Assembly (NCBI RefSeq): GCF_002086455.1 | Contig: NZ_MVHC01000023.1 | Coordinates: 1-59,060 of the forward strand | Direction: 5' to 3' | From: Mycolicibacter algericus DSM 45454 | Lineage (GTDB): Bacteria > Actinomycetota > Actinomycetes > Mycobacteriales > Mycobacteriaceae | Length of the DNA: 59,060 nucleotides | Part shown: piece by piece, positions 7,717 to 16,431 of the stretch | Layout of the letters: every line of letters starts with the position of its first letter | Position numbering within the stretch: the first letter of the stretch is position 1 | Position numbers and translations under genes: made by a program | Notes under the pieces: model-generated | What the model saw: the letters and a program-made list of their open reading frames with translations, nothing else | What the model was told of the DNA's origin: nothing | The model's database searches: none

Positions 7717-8675
7717 TAGCACCCACTCCCCGGTATCGGCATACATAGGTCGGTGGCCAAGAGTTCCGGTGTCGCCTGCTGTGCATCCAGAATCCGTTCG
7801 ATCTTTCTGCGCCCCAAGCGAATCCCCCGTACGATCACACCATTGCGCTCCGCCCACATTGTCGCTTTCTCGACCCAATCGCGCAGCCTGGTGAGAACCT
7901 TATCCCGGTGATTTTGGTAGAAAATAAAGATCGGCGACAGGCTGTCCAAGACATTACCCATGCCCTGAAGCGCCGCAGCGAGACCCTCGCTGTAGAGCGT
8001 AATGGTCTGTTCTATAATCGCTACCCTGCGAACGATGTCTTGGAGTTTGTCACTATAATCGTTTAGATCCCGGACATACTCATTAGACAGATCCAGGATG
8101 GCACTCACTTGCCCCCGTTGTCTTTCAATCGTCGACATAATCGTATTGCCCGCATCGATAACCGCGGCCACGGAGTCAACGTTGGTGCCGGCCAGTCCCT
8201 GCTGCACCTCGTCGAGGGACGCCTTCACGGGCTTCGGGTCGACGTTGTCAGTGATCTTCGTCGCATCGGTCAGGGTCCGTATCAAGCTGTACGGCATTGT
8301 TACGCGTTCTACCGGAATAGGCTTAGAGTTTAAGGCGCTACTGCCCAGTGACACGATGTTCACGTAATAGCCCCCGACCACGGTGAGCATGCGGACCTGC
8401 ACCTGTGACTGATCACCGACGAATGCACTGCCGTCGACCCCTGCTCGAACCCGCACCTGGTTCGCCTCCAATGCCAGATCCTTTACCTTTCCGACGTTGA
8501 TCCCGGCGATGCGTACCGGATCACCTGGACGGACCGCCGCCGCGTCGTCGGTATAGAAGGTGACGATCTTCTCCCCGGGAGGGTTGACATAGACCATGCC
8601 CGTCACGAGCGCCACAATGGTCGCAAGAACAAGAGCACCAGCACCCCACGCAGTTGGGTTACGTAATATTTTCAT
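7716..8675 (-). CDS. mceC: MCE family protein MceC
   Basis: 319 residues from an ATG at 8675 that overlaps the mceB stop (ATGA). The frame is open to 8798 without a better start. One helix (GAGALVLATIVALVTGMVYV) precedes the MCE domain: AAVRPGDPVRIAGINVGKVKDL, followed by VQVRMLTVVGGYYVNIV. The helical C-terminal part (VQQGLAGTNVDSVAAVI and RQRGQVSAILDLS) is typical of MceC. It ends in a two-cysteine tail (DLCMPIPGSGC). Confidence 0.9.
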   Translation of the reverse strand: MKILRNPTAWGAGALVLATIVALVTGMVYVNPPGEKIVTFYTDDAAAVRPGDPVRIAGINVGKVKDLALEANQVRVRAGVDGSAFVGDQSQVQVRMLTVVGGYYVNIVSLGSSALNSKPIPVERVTMPYSLIRTLTDATKITDNVDPKPVKASLDEVQQGLAGTNVDSVAAVIDAGNTIMSTIERQRGQVSAILDLSNEYVRDLNDYSDKLQDIVRRVAIIEQTITLYSEGLAAALQGMGNVLDSLSPIFIFYQNHRDKVLTRLRDWVEKATMWAERNGVIVRGIRLGRRKIERILDAQQATPELLATDLCMPIPGSGC

Positions 8676-9730
8676 CGGTTGCACAGCACTACTCTTCGTC
8701 CATTGAGGAGCACATCCATTTGCTCCGGCAACTGGGCCCGCCCCCGAGAGCAGGGCAGGGGCGCACCGGCCTCCGGCGGTGGTGGGATATTTTCCCACAT
8801 GACCGGAACGAGTTTGAAGGCATCTATAAAGTCCTCAAGGTTCGTGAAGGCAACGTCCAGTGCCTCGTCCATGTCGGTACCATTCGGCTCGGAGGCATCT
8901 GGGCCGTAGGTGAAATAATCACCACTGTTAATGGCGGACGGGAATCCCAAGTTGGTCAGCAATTGGTCGACCTGACCAGTAAACGACCCGTAGAGATCAG
9001 CTTTACGAAACTCGTCCAACGCTTTAGTCAGAATGCCATCCACGGGCCCTTCATTAAGCCAATCCAAAATCTGGGTCAGGTCTTTGCCATGCCCACCCAT
9101 GGACTCCGAAATATCTTTCAAGTTCTGCATCAACGTCGCAATAACGTGCTCGCGGTCCGATACGAACCGCGTGAGCTTGCGGATGCTGTCCAGCATCGGC
9201 GCCAGCCCGCCGCCATCACCCGAGAGATAAGTCGCCGCATTCGTCGTAAAAGTATTTAGCTCCTCAGGGTTGAGTGTCGCAAGCACGGGTTGGAGCCCGT
9301 TGAAAAGTGTGGTGACGTCGAAAGAGGGTTGCGTCATCGCGGTGGTCACATGACTGACGAGCTCGGCGCTTGAATAATTCTCCGTGGGGCCCACGACATC
9401 CACATATCGCAGACCGGTCAAAGCCTGGTATTTGATCGCAAGTTGAGTGCTGCCGACCACGCCATACCGTTTGTCAAGTGTAAATCCGACCACGGCGAGG
9501 CTTTGACCGCCCTTTCGCTCGAGCTCAACCGAGTGGACCTTCCCGACGCGGACTCCTCGGACCCGCACGTCAGCGTCCAGATGCAATCCCGATGCGTCCG
9601 TGAAGTCGGCGCTATACGACCGCGTATCCGCCGCTACGGGCTGCCTAATGACATTGGCAATCAAGATCAACAGGACGATAGCGACCGCCCCGCTGATAGC
9701 GAGTCGCCAAAATGCGGCTCTGGGCTTCAT
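8672..9730 (-). CDS. mceB: MCE family protein MceB
   Basis: 352 residues. One N-terminal membrane helix (ISGAVAIVLLILIANVI) precedes an MCE domain with ASGLHLDADVRVRGVRVGKVHSV and ALTGLRYVDVVG. The C-terminal tail is proline-rich with two cysteines (LPCSRG, VVLCNR). The ATG shares one base with the mceA stop (TGATG), so the genes are translationally coupled. Like the other Mce subunits, it should sit across the periplasm with its helix in the inner membrane. Confidence 0.9.
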   Translation of the reverse strand: MKPRAAFWRLAISGAVAIVLLILIANVIRQPVAADTRSYSADFTDASGLHLDADVRVRGVRVGKVHSVELERKGGQSLAVVGFTLDKRYGVVGSTQLAIKYQALTGLRYVDVVGPTENYSSAELVSHVTTAMTQPSFDVTTLFNGLQPVLATLNPEELNTFTTNAATYLSGDGGGLAPMLDSIRKLTRFVSDREHVIATLMQNLKDISESMGGHGKDLTQILDWLNEGPVDGILTKALDEFRKADLYGSFTGQVDQLLTNLGFPSAINSGDYFTYGPDASEPNGTDMDEALDVAFTNLEDFIDAFKLVPVMWENIPPPPEAGAPLPCSRGRAQLPEQMDVLLNGRRVVLCNR

Positions 9731-10773
9731 CAGGGCGCACCGACGGCTGCTAGCGGCGCCGCAATACCTGGAAGGCTGTCAAGGACAATACGAACCTGCA
9801 TGGCCCGCTGCTCAGGACCGCCTTCGTACATCTTTTCAATCCGGGAACGCAGTTCCACGAGCATCTCCGAAATCCCCACGGGCCTAATCAACGATGGCAC
9901 GACATCGGTCAGAGCAGTGATACTGTCCACCACGGGCAACAAATCCTCCGTATGCGAGTACTCTAGCTTGCCTATAGCTCCAAAAAGGTTGTCCGCTACG
10001 AAGCTCATGAATGGCTCGATAATATCTGAGTATTCGTGCTCAGTGGCGTTCCATACACCCCTACCTAATTTATTAGTACCGTGCGTCACCGCGTAGCTGG
10101 CATCGAGCAGCGCATCGGTAAACGATGGGAACGCCACGCTCACCCCCGTCGTATTTCTCAAAAGTTGCTCGGTACTCACCGTTTGCGTGTCGGCAAGCGC
10201 ATTCGCCGAGATGATCATGGTCTCGATCAGCGGATTCAACGCATCGGTGTACCGAGTGGCCTTGTCGACCACCTGGATCAGCCGCGTGGTTAACGTACCT
10301 GTGGCAAGTCTTCCAAGGCGGGACAGCAGCGCTTGAAGCGCAAAGTTCCCCTTCGGCGCGATCTGCAGGTGGATGCCATCGTGGAGTGGGCTGCCACCCT
10401 CCCGTGCGATCAGATTGATACCAGTCACGCCGAAATAGTTAATGGGCCGGAAATCTATATCCAACGCGTCAGTTAATCCCGCTATCGGCGCTTTCTGCAG
10501 ATCAGCATTGAGGCGGACGCCTCCGCCGGGCAAATTGGCAACGGCCGTGACGGCCCCGACCTTTACGCCGTGCAGGACCAGTTCCGTACCCTTGGCGACC
10601 CCCGGCCCGATGTACGGCGTCTGGATGCTGACAGAAATTTCGTCAGCCGATCGACCTCCGAAGGGTTTGAACACCATCACCAGGCCGGCGACGAACGCAG
10701 CACAGAGCACGAGCACTGCGCCGACGGTGGTCAGCGCTCGCTTCTCAGCTTCTTCCGAGCCGTGCAGTAGCAT
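9730..10773 (-). CDS. mceA: MCE family protein MceA
   Basis: 347 residues, shorter than the roughly 430-450 of several M. tuberculosis MceA proteins. The difference lies in the C-terminal tail, which here ends at LPGIAAPLAAVGAP. One helix (VGAVLVLCAAFVAGLVMVF) precedes the MCE domain: ISVSIQTPYIGPGVAKGTELVLHGVKVGAV, then DFRPINYFGVTGINL. The first Mce gene after the two permeases, it starts 10 bp after yrbEB. It probably tops the Mce channel assembly. Confidence 0.88.
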   Translation of the reverse strand: MLLHGSEEAEKRALTTVGAVLVLCAAFVAGLVMVFKPFGGRSADEISVSIQTPYIGPGVAKGTELVLHGVKVGAVTAVANLPGGGVRLNADLQKAPIAGLTDALDIDFRPINYFGVTGINLIAREGGSPLHDGIHLQIAPKGNFALQALLSRLGRLATGTLTTRLIQVVDKATRYTDALNPLIETMIISANALADTQTVSTEQLLRNTTGVSVAFPSFTDALLDASYAVTHGTNKLGRGVWNATEHEYSDIIEPFMSFVADNLFGAIGKLEYSHTEDLLPVVDSITALTDVVPSLIRPVGISEMLVELRSRIEKMYEGGPEQRAMQVRIVLDSLPGIAAPLAAVGAP

Positions 10774-10783
10774 GCCCGCTCAC

Positions 10784-11656
10784 CTAACCTTTGAATACGA
10801 AGACTGGATGAAGGCCCCACAGCGCCACGGTCATTATCAAGTCCAAGACGATGATGGCGATCAAGCTCGTCCGCACAGCACGACCTGATGCTTGACCTAC
10901 ACCAACCGGACCACCTGAAGCAAAGTATCCGTAATAGCAGTGGATCAAGGTGACCGCTGCACAGAAGACAGCTATTTTCAGCACTGAGTACGACAGATCT
11001 CTCGGCGTCAAGAATTCGACAAAATAGTGATTATATGTACCGCCTGGCTGATTGTGGAAGACCCGGATAACGAGGTCCATCACGACGAAGTTAGCGATCA
11101 GCGCCACGAGGAACCCCGGCACCACGCAGGTCATGGCCCCGACCAGTCGAGTGCCAACCACAAACGGTATCGACCTGAGGCCCAACGCTTCCAAGGCGTC
11201 GATCTCTTCGGCGATACGCATCGCACCTATCTCGGCTGTCATCCGGCACCCCGCTTGCCCGGCGAAAGCGACAGCGGCCACGATAGGCCCGATCTCTCGA
11301 ACCCCTCCGATCCCACCAACAATCCCCGACAGGCCACCAAATCCAATGATGTTCAAGACGGAAAACGCTTCAACGGCTAGCGAAGCGCCGACCGCGATGC
11401 CGAGGAGCAGCAGTACGCTTACCGCCCCACCATCCACGATGAGCGAACCCCTGCCCCATGCCAGGCTATTCATCTGCTGCAATGTTTGCCGGCGATATTT
11501 AATAACCGCCACCGGCACGGCACTGAAGACCTTGGCAATAAACACCACCCAGTGGCCGACGTTATGGAATAGCCCGCCGATCGGCTGCACTGCCGCGGTT
11601 GCCAATCGAGTGCTGAAATAAGCGCTCGGTGCTGCTACATGGCGTCCGTCAGTCAC
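10784..11656 (-). CDS. yrbEB: YrbE-family permease B of the Mce importer
   Basis: 290 residues if translation starts at the GTG at 11656, whose G is the last base of the yrbEA stop (TAGTG). An upstream in-frame start at 11725 would overlap yrbEA by 70 bp and is less likely. This MlaE-type permease has several membrane helices and the family motif EEIDALEALGLRSIPFVV, where EExDA contacts the MceG ATPase. It forms the transmembrane core together with YrbEA. No mceG ATPase is in the window, so a shared genomic copy is presumed. Confidence 0.9.
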   Translation of the reverse strand: MTDGRHVAAPSAYFSTRLATAAVQPIGGLFHNVGHWVVFIAKVFSAVPVAVIKYRRQTLQQMNSLAWGRGSLIVDGGAVSVLLLLGIAVGASLAVEAFSVLNIIGFGGLSGIVGGIGGVREIGPIVAAVAFAGQAGCRMTAEIGAMRIAEEIDALEALGLRSIPFVVGTRLVGAMTCVVPGFLVALIANFVVMDLVIRVFHNQPGGTYNHYFVEFLTPRDLSYSVLKIAVFCAAVTLIHCYYGYFASGGPVGVGQASGRAVRTSLIAIIVLDLIMTVALWGLHPVFVFKG

Positions 11657-12585
11657 TACGCCACCGCCATGGGAGCAAACATCGACTGCAACTGTGTTAT
11701 CGCGAGGTTCGCGAAGACTATCCAAACAACATTGACCACGACCGATGAATTAACGGCGTCCGCTACACCGCGCGGGCCACCCTTCGCCTCCATCCCACGT
11801 AGCGATGAAACGATCCCCACGATTACCGCAAAAACGAGCGTCTTGCCGATGGCGAACCATATGTCCACCAGCTTCGCGAACGTGCCAAACGACATCCAGA
11901 AACTTCCAGGGGCCACGTCGGATGCCCCCACTGCCATCAAAAATGACGACGCAGTTCCGGACACGATAATTAATATGCAGAGAATAGGCGCGATCAATAG
12001 CAGTGCGAGAAAACGCGGCACGACTAACTGCCGGACCGGGTCGACACCCATGACCCGCATGGCGTCGAGTTCCTCGCGGATGGCGCGCGCGCCAAAGTCC
12101 GAGGCGATCGCCGCTGCCGCAGCCCCCCCCAACAGCAGCCCCGCGGTCATCGGCGCTCCCTGCCGAACGACACCTACCCCGGCGGCTGCACCAAGCAGCG
12201 AAGTTGCCCCCAGTTGATTGACAAGCCCCGACGTCACCACGGTGACGATTGCACCGATCGGAATGGCCATCAGCAGCGCGGGCGTCGCCGTTACTTTAAA
12301 TAAGATCCACGCCTGCACAACCACGTCGCCGACCGCCAGCCTCAAGGAAACGACATCGGCGACGATGTAGCGCAGCACGTCGACAAAAAGCTGCAGACCG
12401 CGGCCGGTCGTGGCTGCCGTCCGCCGCGGAATCATGCCCACATGCCGCGCAGCGCGGCGCGGGTGGGTATCAAGGCCTCGGAGCAATGCGCGCACGTTGC
12501 TCCGACCCACCTCGCTCGAGCCCGTCGTGCTGGATTCCAAAGTCAGGCCATCCTGCAGTTGGTCGTTGTCGACGCTGGTGGTCAT
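11656..12585 (-). CDS. yrbEA: YrbE-family permease A of the Mce importer
   Basis: 309 residues, first gene of the operon. The N-terminal 45 residues are polar. The MlaE permease domain follows, with about five or six helices and the ATPase-coupling motif REELDAMRVMGVDPVRQLVVPR. It pairs with YrbEB to form the membrane channel that receives lipid from the Mce subunits. The upstream 670 bp have no convincing gene and should contain the promoter. The start lacks a strong Shine-Dalgarno site. Confidence 0.9.
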   Translation of the reverse strand: MTTSVDNDQLQDGLTLESSTTGSSEVGRSNVRALLRGLDTHPRRAARHVGMIPRRTAATTGRGLQLFVDVLRYIVADVVSLRLAVGDVVVQAWILFKVTATPALLMAIPIGAIVTVVTSGLVNQLGATSLLGAAAGVGVVRQGAPMTAGLLLGGAAAAAIASDFGARAIREELDAMRVMGVDPVRQLVVPRFLALLLIAPILCILIIVSGTASSFLMAVGASDVAPGSFWMSFGTFAKLVDIWFAIGKTLVFAVIVGIVSSLRGMEAKGGPRGVADAVNSSVVVNVVWIVFANLAITQLQSMFAPMAVA

Positions 12586-13257
12586 AAGGCACCGCCAGGA
12601 TGGTCGTGGGAACGGGCGTACCCCGGTGGGCCAACGGGGATCGGCATTAGCAGCAGCGGGCTAGCCTGCATGCCAATAGCCTTGCTGGAAGGGTCGATCC
12701 CCGTACTGCCCGGCGCGGCCGAACCGCCTTCGCGAGATGTCGTTGGCACCATCCATTTGAGTCCGGGCCATGGGCCCGTGCTCGCCCAGCGTTGACGGGC
12801 CCCCGCCGCCGGCGCCCACCATCCGGGGGTAGGCGTAGCTCGCCCGGCGTGGCGGTTTCGGTGTCGGATCCGATCCAACGGCGGATCTGGTCTGGAGCCA
12901 CGATCGCATGAAACGTCCCCCTGCTGCTGGCACGCCCGCGGGCGCACTGTGATGGCCGTCACGCTACTCGTGACGATGTGACCTAAATCAGTTATTTGGT
13001 TGGACGATTACACTAGATGAGGGGCCTGCGGTTGACAAGCCGAGATTGCTCGAACTTCAGACGATCCCTGTTATGCCCCATCGGCGCTGGTCACCGGGAC
13101 GGCCAGGCTCGATCCCCCGGTCTGCGCGAGGACGCAGGCACGAGCCTCCTTCCCTGGTCGAGACGGCGCTCGTCTGCGGGCTCGCCTCGATTCGCGGGGC
13201 CGTCCCGCTCGGTTTGCAGGCCACAATAAGGTATATAGTTATAGCATTTACCAGAAG
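12586..13257. other. Divergent promoter region between mce operon and catabolic cluster
   Basis: No convincing gene lies in these 672 bp. The short frames present lack ribosome sites and recognisable domains. The stretch separates the leftward mce operon from the rightward SDR/acyl-CoA dehydrogenase operon and should hold both promoters. It contains a perfect palindrome at 12957-12975 and an AT-rich tract (TATATAGTTATAGCATT) at 13232-13248, just before the SDR start. Confidence 0.6.
12957..12975. promoter_or_regulatory. Palindrome CGTCACG-N5-CGTGACG, candidate operator
   Basis: A perfect inverted repeat has 7-bp arms and a 5-bp spacer (CTACT). It lies between the divergent mce operon and the catabolic operon, 372 bp from the yrbEA start and 283 bp from the SDR start. 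Size and symmetry fit a dimeric repressor of TetR or GntR type. No regulator gene lies in this region, so the binder is unknown. Confidence 0.45.
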
Positions 13258-14145
13258 ATGACGGCGAGGGAGATGGCTTTGGCAAGAAACCCAGCGGCTC
13301 GTACCTTGAAAGATCGAGTGGTCGTCGTCACCGGCGCCAGCCGCGGCATCGGCCGCGACATCGCGGTCCGGGTCGCGTCCGACGGCGCGAGCGTGGCGTT
13401 GTTGGCCAAGACCCAAACACCTAATCCCAAGATCGCGGGCACTCTGGCTGAGACCGCCGATGCGGTGCGGGCTGCGGGTGGCCGTGCCCTACCCCTGGTG
13501 TGCGACGTGCGTGACGCCGCCGGGGTGCAGCAGGCGGTGACTGCTGCGGCCGAAGAGTTCGGTGGCATCGACATCGTGATCAACAACGCGGGCGCGCTGG
13601 ACCTGCGACGCACCCCCCAGTTGCCTGCCAAGAACTTCGCCCGGCTGCTGGAGATAAACGTGCAGGGCCCGTTCGCGGTCGTTCAGGCCGCATACCCACA
13701 CCTACGCCGGTCCACCAACGCCCACATCGTGAACGTGTCACCACCGTTGAACCTGGATCCCGCCTGGCTCGGTGCCCACGCCGGGCACACGGTCGGCAAA
13801 TACGCCGAGAGTCTGTTGACGTTGGGTTGGGCCGCGGAGTTCGCTTCGGTGCCCATCGCTGTCAACTCGTTGTGGCCGGCCACCACGGTGGCCAGCACCG
13901 GGATGATGGTCGCGATGGGCGAGGACACGGTGCGGGCGCAGGCGCGTAGCCCGCGAATCATGGCCGACGCGGTGCACGCCCTGGTCACCCGCCCCGCCGA
14001 GGACTGCAGCGGCCATTTCTACACCGATGAACAGGTATTGCGTGACGAGGGCATCGATGACCTGGCGCAGTACCGGCTCGCCGCCCGCGAAGAAGACCTG
14101 ACCGGAAACTTCTATCTAGCGTCCACCCCGCTACCGACGGTGTAG
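13258..14145 (+). CDS. Short-chain dehydrogenase/reductase, HSDL2-like
   Basis: 295 residues. The Rossmann NAD(P) motif is VVTGASRGIGRDIAVRVASDGA, with NNAG at INNAGAL. The active-site region departs from the classical SDR: HIVNVSPPLNL replaces the serine strand, and HAGHTVGKYAESLL provides an HTVGK motif where YxxxK is expected. Together with the SPRIMADAV and CSGHFYTDEQVL segments, this resembles the hydroxysteroid dehydrogenase-like 2 subgroup, in which this pattern also occurs. It is the first gene of a rightward catabolic operon, 13 bp ahead of an acyl-CoA dehydrogenase. An internal ATG at 13273 is an alternative start. Confidence 0.8.
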   Translation: MTAREMALARNPAARTLKDRVVVVTGASRGIGRDIAVRVASDGASVALLAKTQTPNPKIAGTLAETADAVRAAGGRALPLVCDVRDAAGVQQAVTAAAEEFGGIDIVINNAGALDLRRTPQLPAKNFARLLEINVQGPFAVVQAAYPHLRRSTNAHIVNVSPPLNLDPAWLGAHAGHTVGKYAESLLTLGWAAEFASVPIAVNSLWPATTVASTGMMVAMGEDTVRAQARSPRIMADAVHALVTRPAEDCSGHFYTDEQVLRDEGIDDLAQYRLAAREEDLTGNFYLASTPLPTV

Positions 14146-14158
14146 GCCGGCTACTGAG

Positions 14159-15319
14159 ATGACCACCTTGACGACTTCCTTCGAGGCGCTGTGCGTGAAC
14201 GAACCCGAACTGGCTAAGTTGCGGGAATCGGTCCGTGAATTTTTGCGCGCTGACCGCGACGAGTTCGGCTGGTCACCGGCCGTGGACTCATGGCTGGGCG
14301 GCTGGGATCCCGAATTCAGCGCCCGGTTGGGTGACGCCGGATTTGTCGGCCTGACCATTCCGCAGTCATACGGCGGCCACGGGCTGGGACACCTGCACCG
14401 CTACGTGGTGACCGAGGAGCTACTGGTGCAGGGAGCTCCGGTAGCCGCGCACTGGACCGCCGATCGCCAGGTCGCACCCGGGCTGTTGACATACGGCAGC
14501 GAGGAACAGCGACAACGACTGCTGCCGCGCATCGCCGCGGGTCGGTTCTACTCGTCGATCGGGATGAGCGAGCACGGCGCCGGCTCTGATCTAGCGGCCG
14601 TAGAGAGTAGGGCCACCCAGACCGAAGGCGGCTGGCTGCTCAGCGGCACGAAGGTGTGGACCAGCGGCGCACACCTGGCCCATCAGGTCGTCGTGCTGGC
14701 CCGCACCAGCCCGGCCGATCCGGAACGTCGCCACGCCGGGTTCAGTCAGTTCCTGGTGCCCTGCGAGGCCGACGGCGTTCGGATCGAGCCGGTCGTGCTG
14801 ATGTCGGGCGAGCATCACTTCAACGAGGTCACGTTTGACGAGGTGTTTGTGTCCGATGCCGATGTATTCGGCAAGATCGGAGACGGCTGGCATCAGGTGA
14901 CATCCGAATTGTCGTTCGAACGCAGTGGGTCCGAACGGATCCTGTCCACCGCGCCGCTGATCATCGCCGCAATCCGGGTACTGGGCTGCGGTCGGGCTCC
15001 CGACGACCGCACCGCCGCCGACATCGGCGACCTGGTGGCCCGGCTGATCTCATTGCGCCAGCTGTCTATTTCGGTCGCCCGCACGCTGGCCGACGGCGGG
15101 GACGCCGCCAACCAGGCCGCCTTGGTCAAAGACCTCGGCACCCGGTTCGAGGAGGAATCGGTCGGCGTGGTCGCCGACCTCCTCGACCAGACAGCTCACA
15201 ACCCGGAGCTGGCGCGGATGCTCGCCGCCGGGTTTCTACACAAGCCGATGTTCACCCTGCGCGGCGGCACCAACGAAGTGCTGCGCGGCGTGGTGGCCCG
15301 GGGAATGGGGTTGAGGTGA
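14159..15319 (+). CDS. Acyl-CoA dehydrogenase, alpha-type subunit
   Basis: 386 residues. Family motifs are present: GFVGLTIPQSYGGHGLG, the FAD/substrate motif YSSIGMSEHGAGSDLA, the GGWLLSGTKVWTSGAHLA beta-domain, and the C-terminal LRGGTNEVLRGVVARGMG. The classical short-chain catalytic glutamate position (EGT) is RGGT here, so the base is presumably elsewhere. The next gene is a divergent acyl-CoA dehydrogenase with a 4-nt overlap. That is the arrangement known for mycobacterial alpha2beta2 FadE heterotetramers acting on CoA thioesters of steroids and side chains. The substrate is unknown. Confidence 0.85.
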   Translation: MTTLTTSFEALCVNEPELAKLRESVREFLRADRDEFGWSPAVDSWLGGWDPEFSARLGDAGFVGLTIPQSYGGHGLGHLHRYVVTEELLVQGAPVAAHWTADRQVAPGLLTYGSEEQRQRLLPRIAAGRFYSSIGMSEHGAGSDLAAVESRATQTEGGWLLSGTKVWTSGAHLAHQVVVLARTSPADPERRHAGFSQFLVPCEADGVRIEPVVLMSGEHHFNEVTFDEVFVSDADVFGKIGDGWHQVTSELSFERSGSERILSTAPLIIAAIRVLGCGRAPDDRTAADIGDLVARLISLRQLSISVARTLADGGDAANQAALVKDLGTRFEEESVGVVADLLDQTAHNPELARMLAAGFLHKPMFTLRGGTNEVLRGVVARGMGLR

Positions 15320-16404
15320 GCGCACTTAGCGGCGGGATTTTCGACTCGAGCCGTCCGGACGATGACACCGCCGAGTTACGTGAGCTGGTCGACAACATTG
15401 GCCGACGGTCCTTCGAGGCACGGCAGGGCCAACGCGGCGTGCCGGACCAATTCGACGGCGACCTGTGGCAAGCCCTGGAAGACACCGGGCTGGCGCGACT
15501 GACAAGTACCCCGGACCTGGACGCCGGGCCGGTCGAGTCCGCGGTGGTGCTCTACGGCCTGGCCCGCTACGCGGGTGCCGTCCCCATCGCCGAGACGGAC
15601 CTGCTGGCGGCGTGGCTCGCACAGCGGGCCGGCATCGAGCTTCCGCGTGGGCCATTGACCGTTGCGATCGCCGACGCCCATCATGCCGGCGGCCGGGTGA
15701 GCGGCGTGGCACGGGATGCACCGTGGACGCGAACGTGTGCGGCACTGCTGTTGGCCGCCCGCATCGGCGACGAAGTGCGAGTCGGCATCCTCGACGCCAA
15801 TGATCCGGAGACACGCATCGAACTGCACGCAAGTCACAACCTCGCCGGCGAACCACGCGATCGCGTCACCTTCGACGTCCCTGCCGATCGACTGGCAGCT
15901 GTCGACCCGGCTGTTGCCGACGAGTTGGTGCGGCGCGGCGCCTGGGCCCGCTGTGCGCAGATCGTCGGCGCGCTCGATGCGGCAGCCGCGCTGTCGGTGG
16001 ACCACACCCGCGAGCGGGTCCAGTTCGGTCGCCCGCTCTGCAGGTTTCAGGCGGTACAGCACGCGCTGGCCTCAATGGCCGGTGACATCGAACGCGCCCG
16101 CGCGGCGACCACCCTGGCGGTTGCCGCGGCCGCCGATTACGGCTTCGACGCCACACAAACGGATTTCGCGGTTACGGTCGCCAAGGTCACAGTTGGCCGG
16201 GTAACCGGCGCGGTCACTACGACTGCCCACCAATTACATGGTGCGATCGGCGTCACCGTGGAACATCCCCTCTGGCTGGCGACCATGCGGGCACAAAGCT
16301 GGGTTGCCGACTACGGCAGTACCGCACATTATGCACAGCAGCTGGGACGGGCGGCTTTAGCGGCACACAACCCATGGGACGTAGTTATCGGCAAAAACGC
16401 CTAG
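15316..16404 (+). CDS. Acyl-CoA dehydrogenase, beta-type subunit
   Basis: 362 residues from a GTG overlapping the previous stop (GTGA). It is a diverged acyl-CoA dehydrogenase: the middle beta domain is poorly conserved. The C-terminal domain keeps VQFGRPLCRFQAVQHALA, a FAD-contacting motif, and HQLHGAIGVTVEHPLW. In mycobacterial heterotetrameric FadE pairs, one subunit supplies the catalytic base and the other mainly FAD contacts. The strict coupling here suggests such a pair with the preceding protein. Confidence 0.82.
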   Translation: MSALSGGIFDSSRPDDDTAELRELVDNIGRRSFEARQGQRGVPDQFDGDLWQALEDTGLARLTSTPDLDAGPVESAVVLYGLARYAGAVPIAETDLLAAWLAQRAGIELPRGPLTVAIADAHHAGGRVSGVARDAPWTRTCAALLLAARIGDEVRVGILDANDPETRIELHASHNLAGEPRDRVTFDVPADRLAAVDPAVADELVRRGAWARCAQIVGALDAAAALSVDHTRERVQFGRPLCRFQAVQHALASMAGDIERARAATTLAVAAAADYGFDATQTDFAVTVAKVTVGRVTGAVTTTAHQLHGAIGVTVEHPLWLATMRAQSWVADYGSTAHYAQQLGRAALAAHNPWDVVIGKNA

Positions 16405-16431
16405 TGAGAAATGTTATCAAAAGGAGGATTC

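Noticed and set aside
11657..11725. Longer start for yrbEB
   Set aside because: It would overlap yrbEA by 70 bp; the GTG at 11656 gives the usual length and a one-base stop/start overlap like other junctions in this operon.
12582..12962. Short minus-strand frames upstream of yrbEA
   Set aside because: No ribosome site, no recognisable domain and overlapping candidates in several frames; treated as non-coding promoter DNA.
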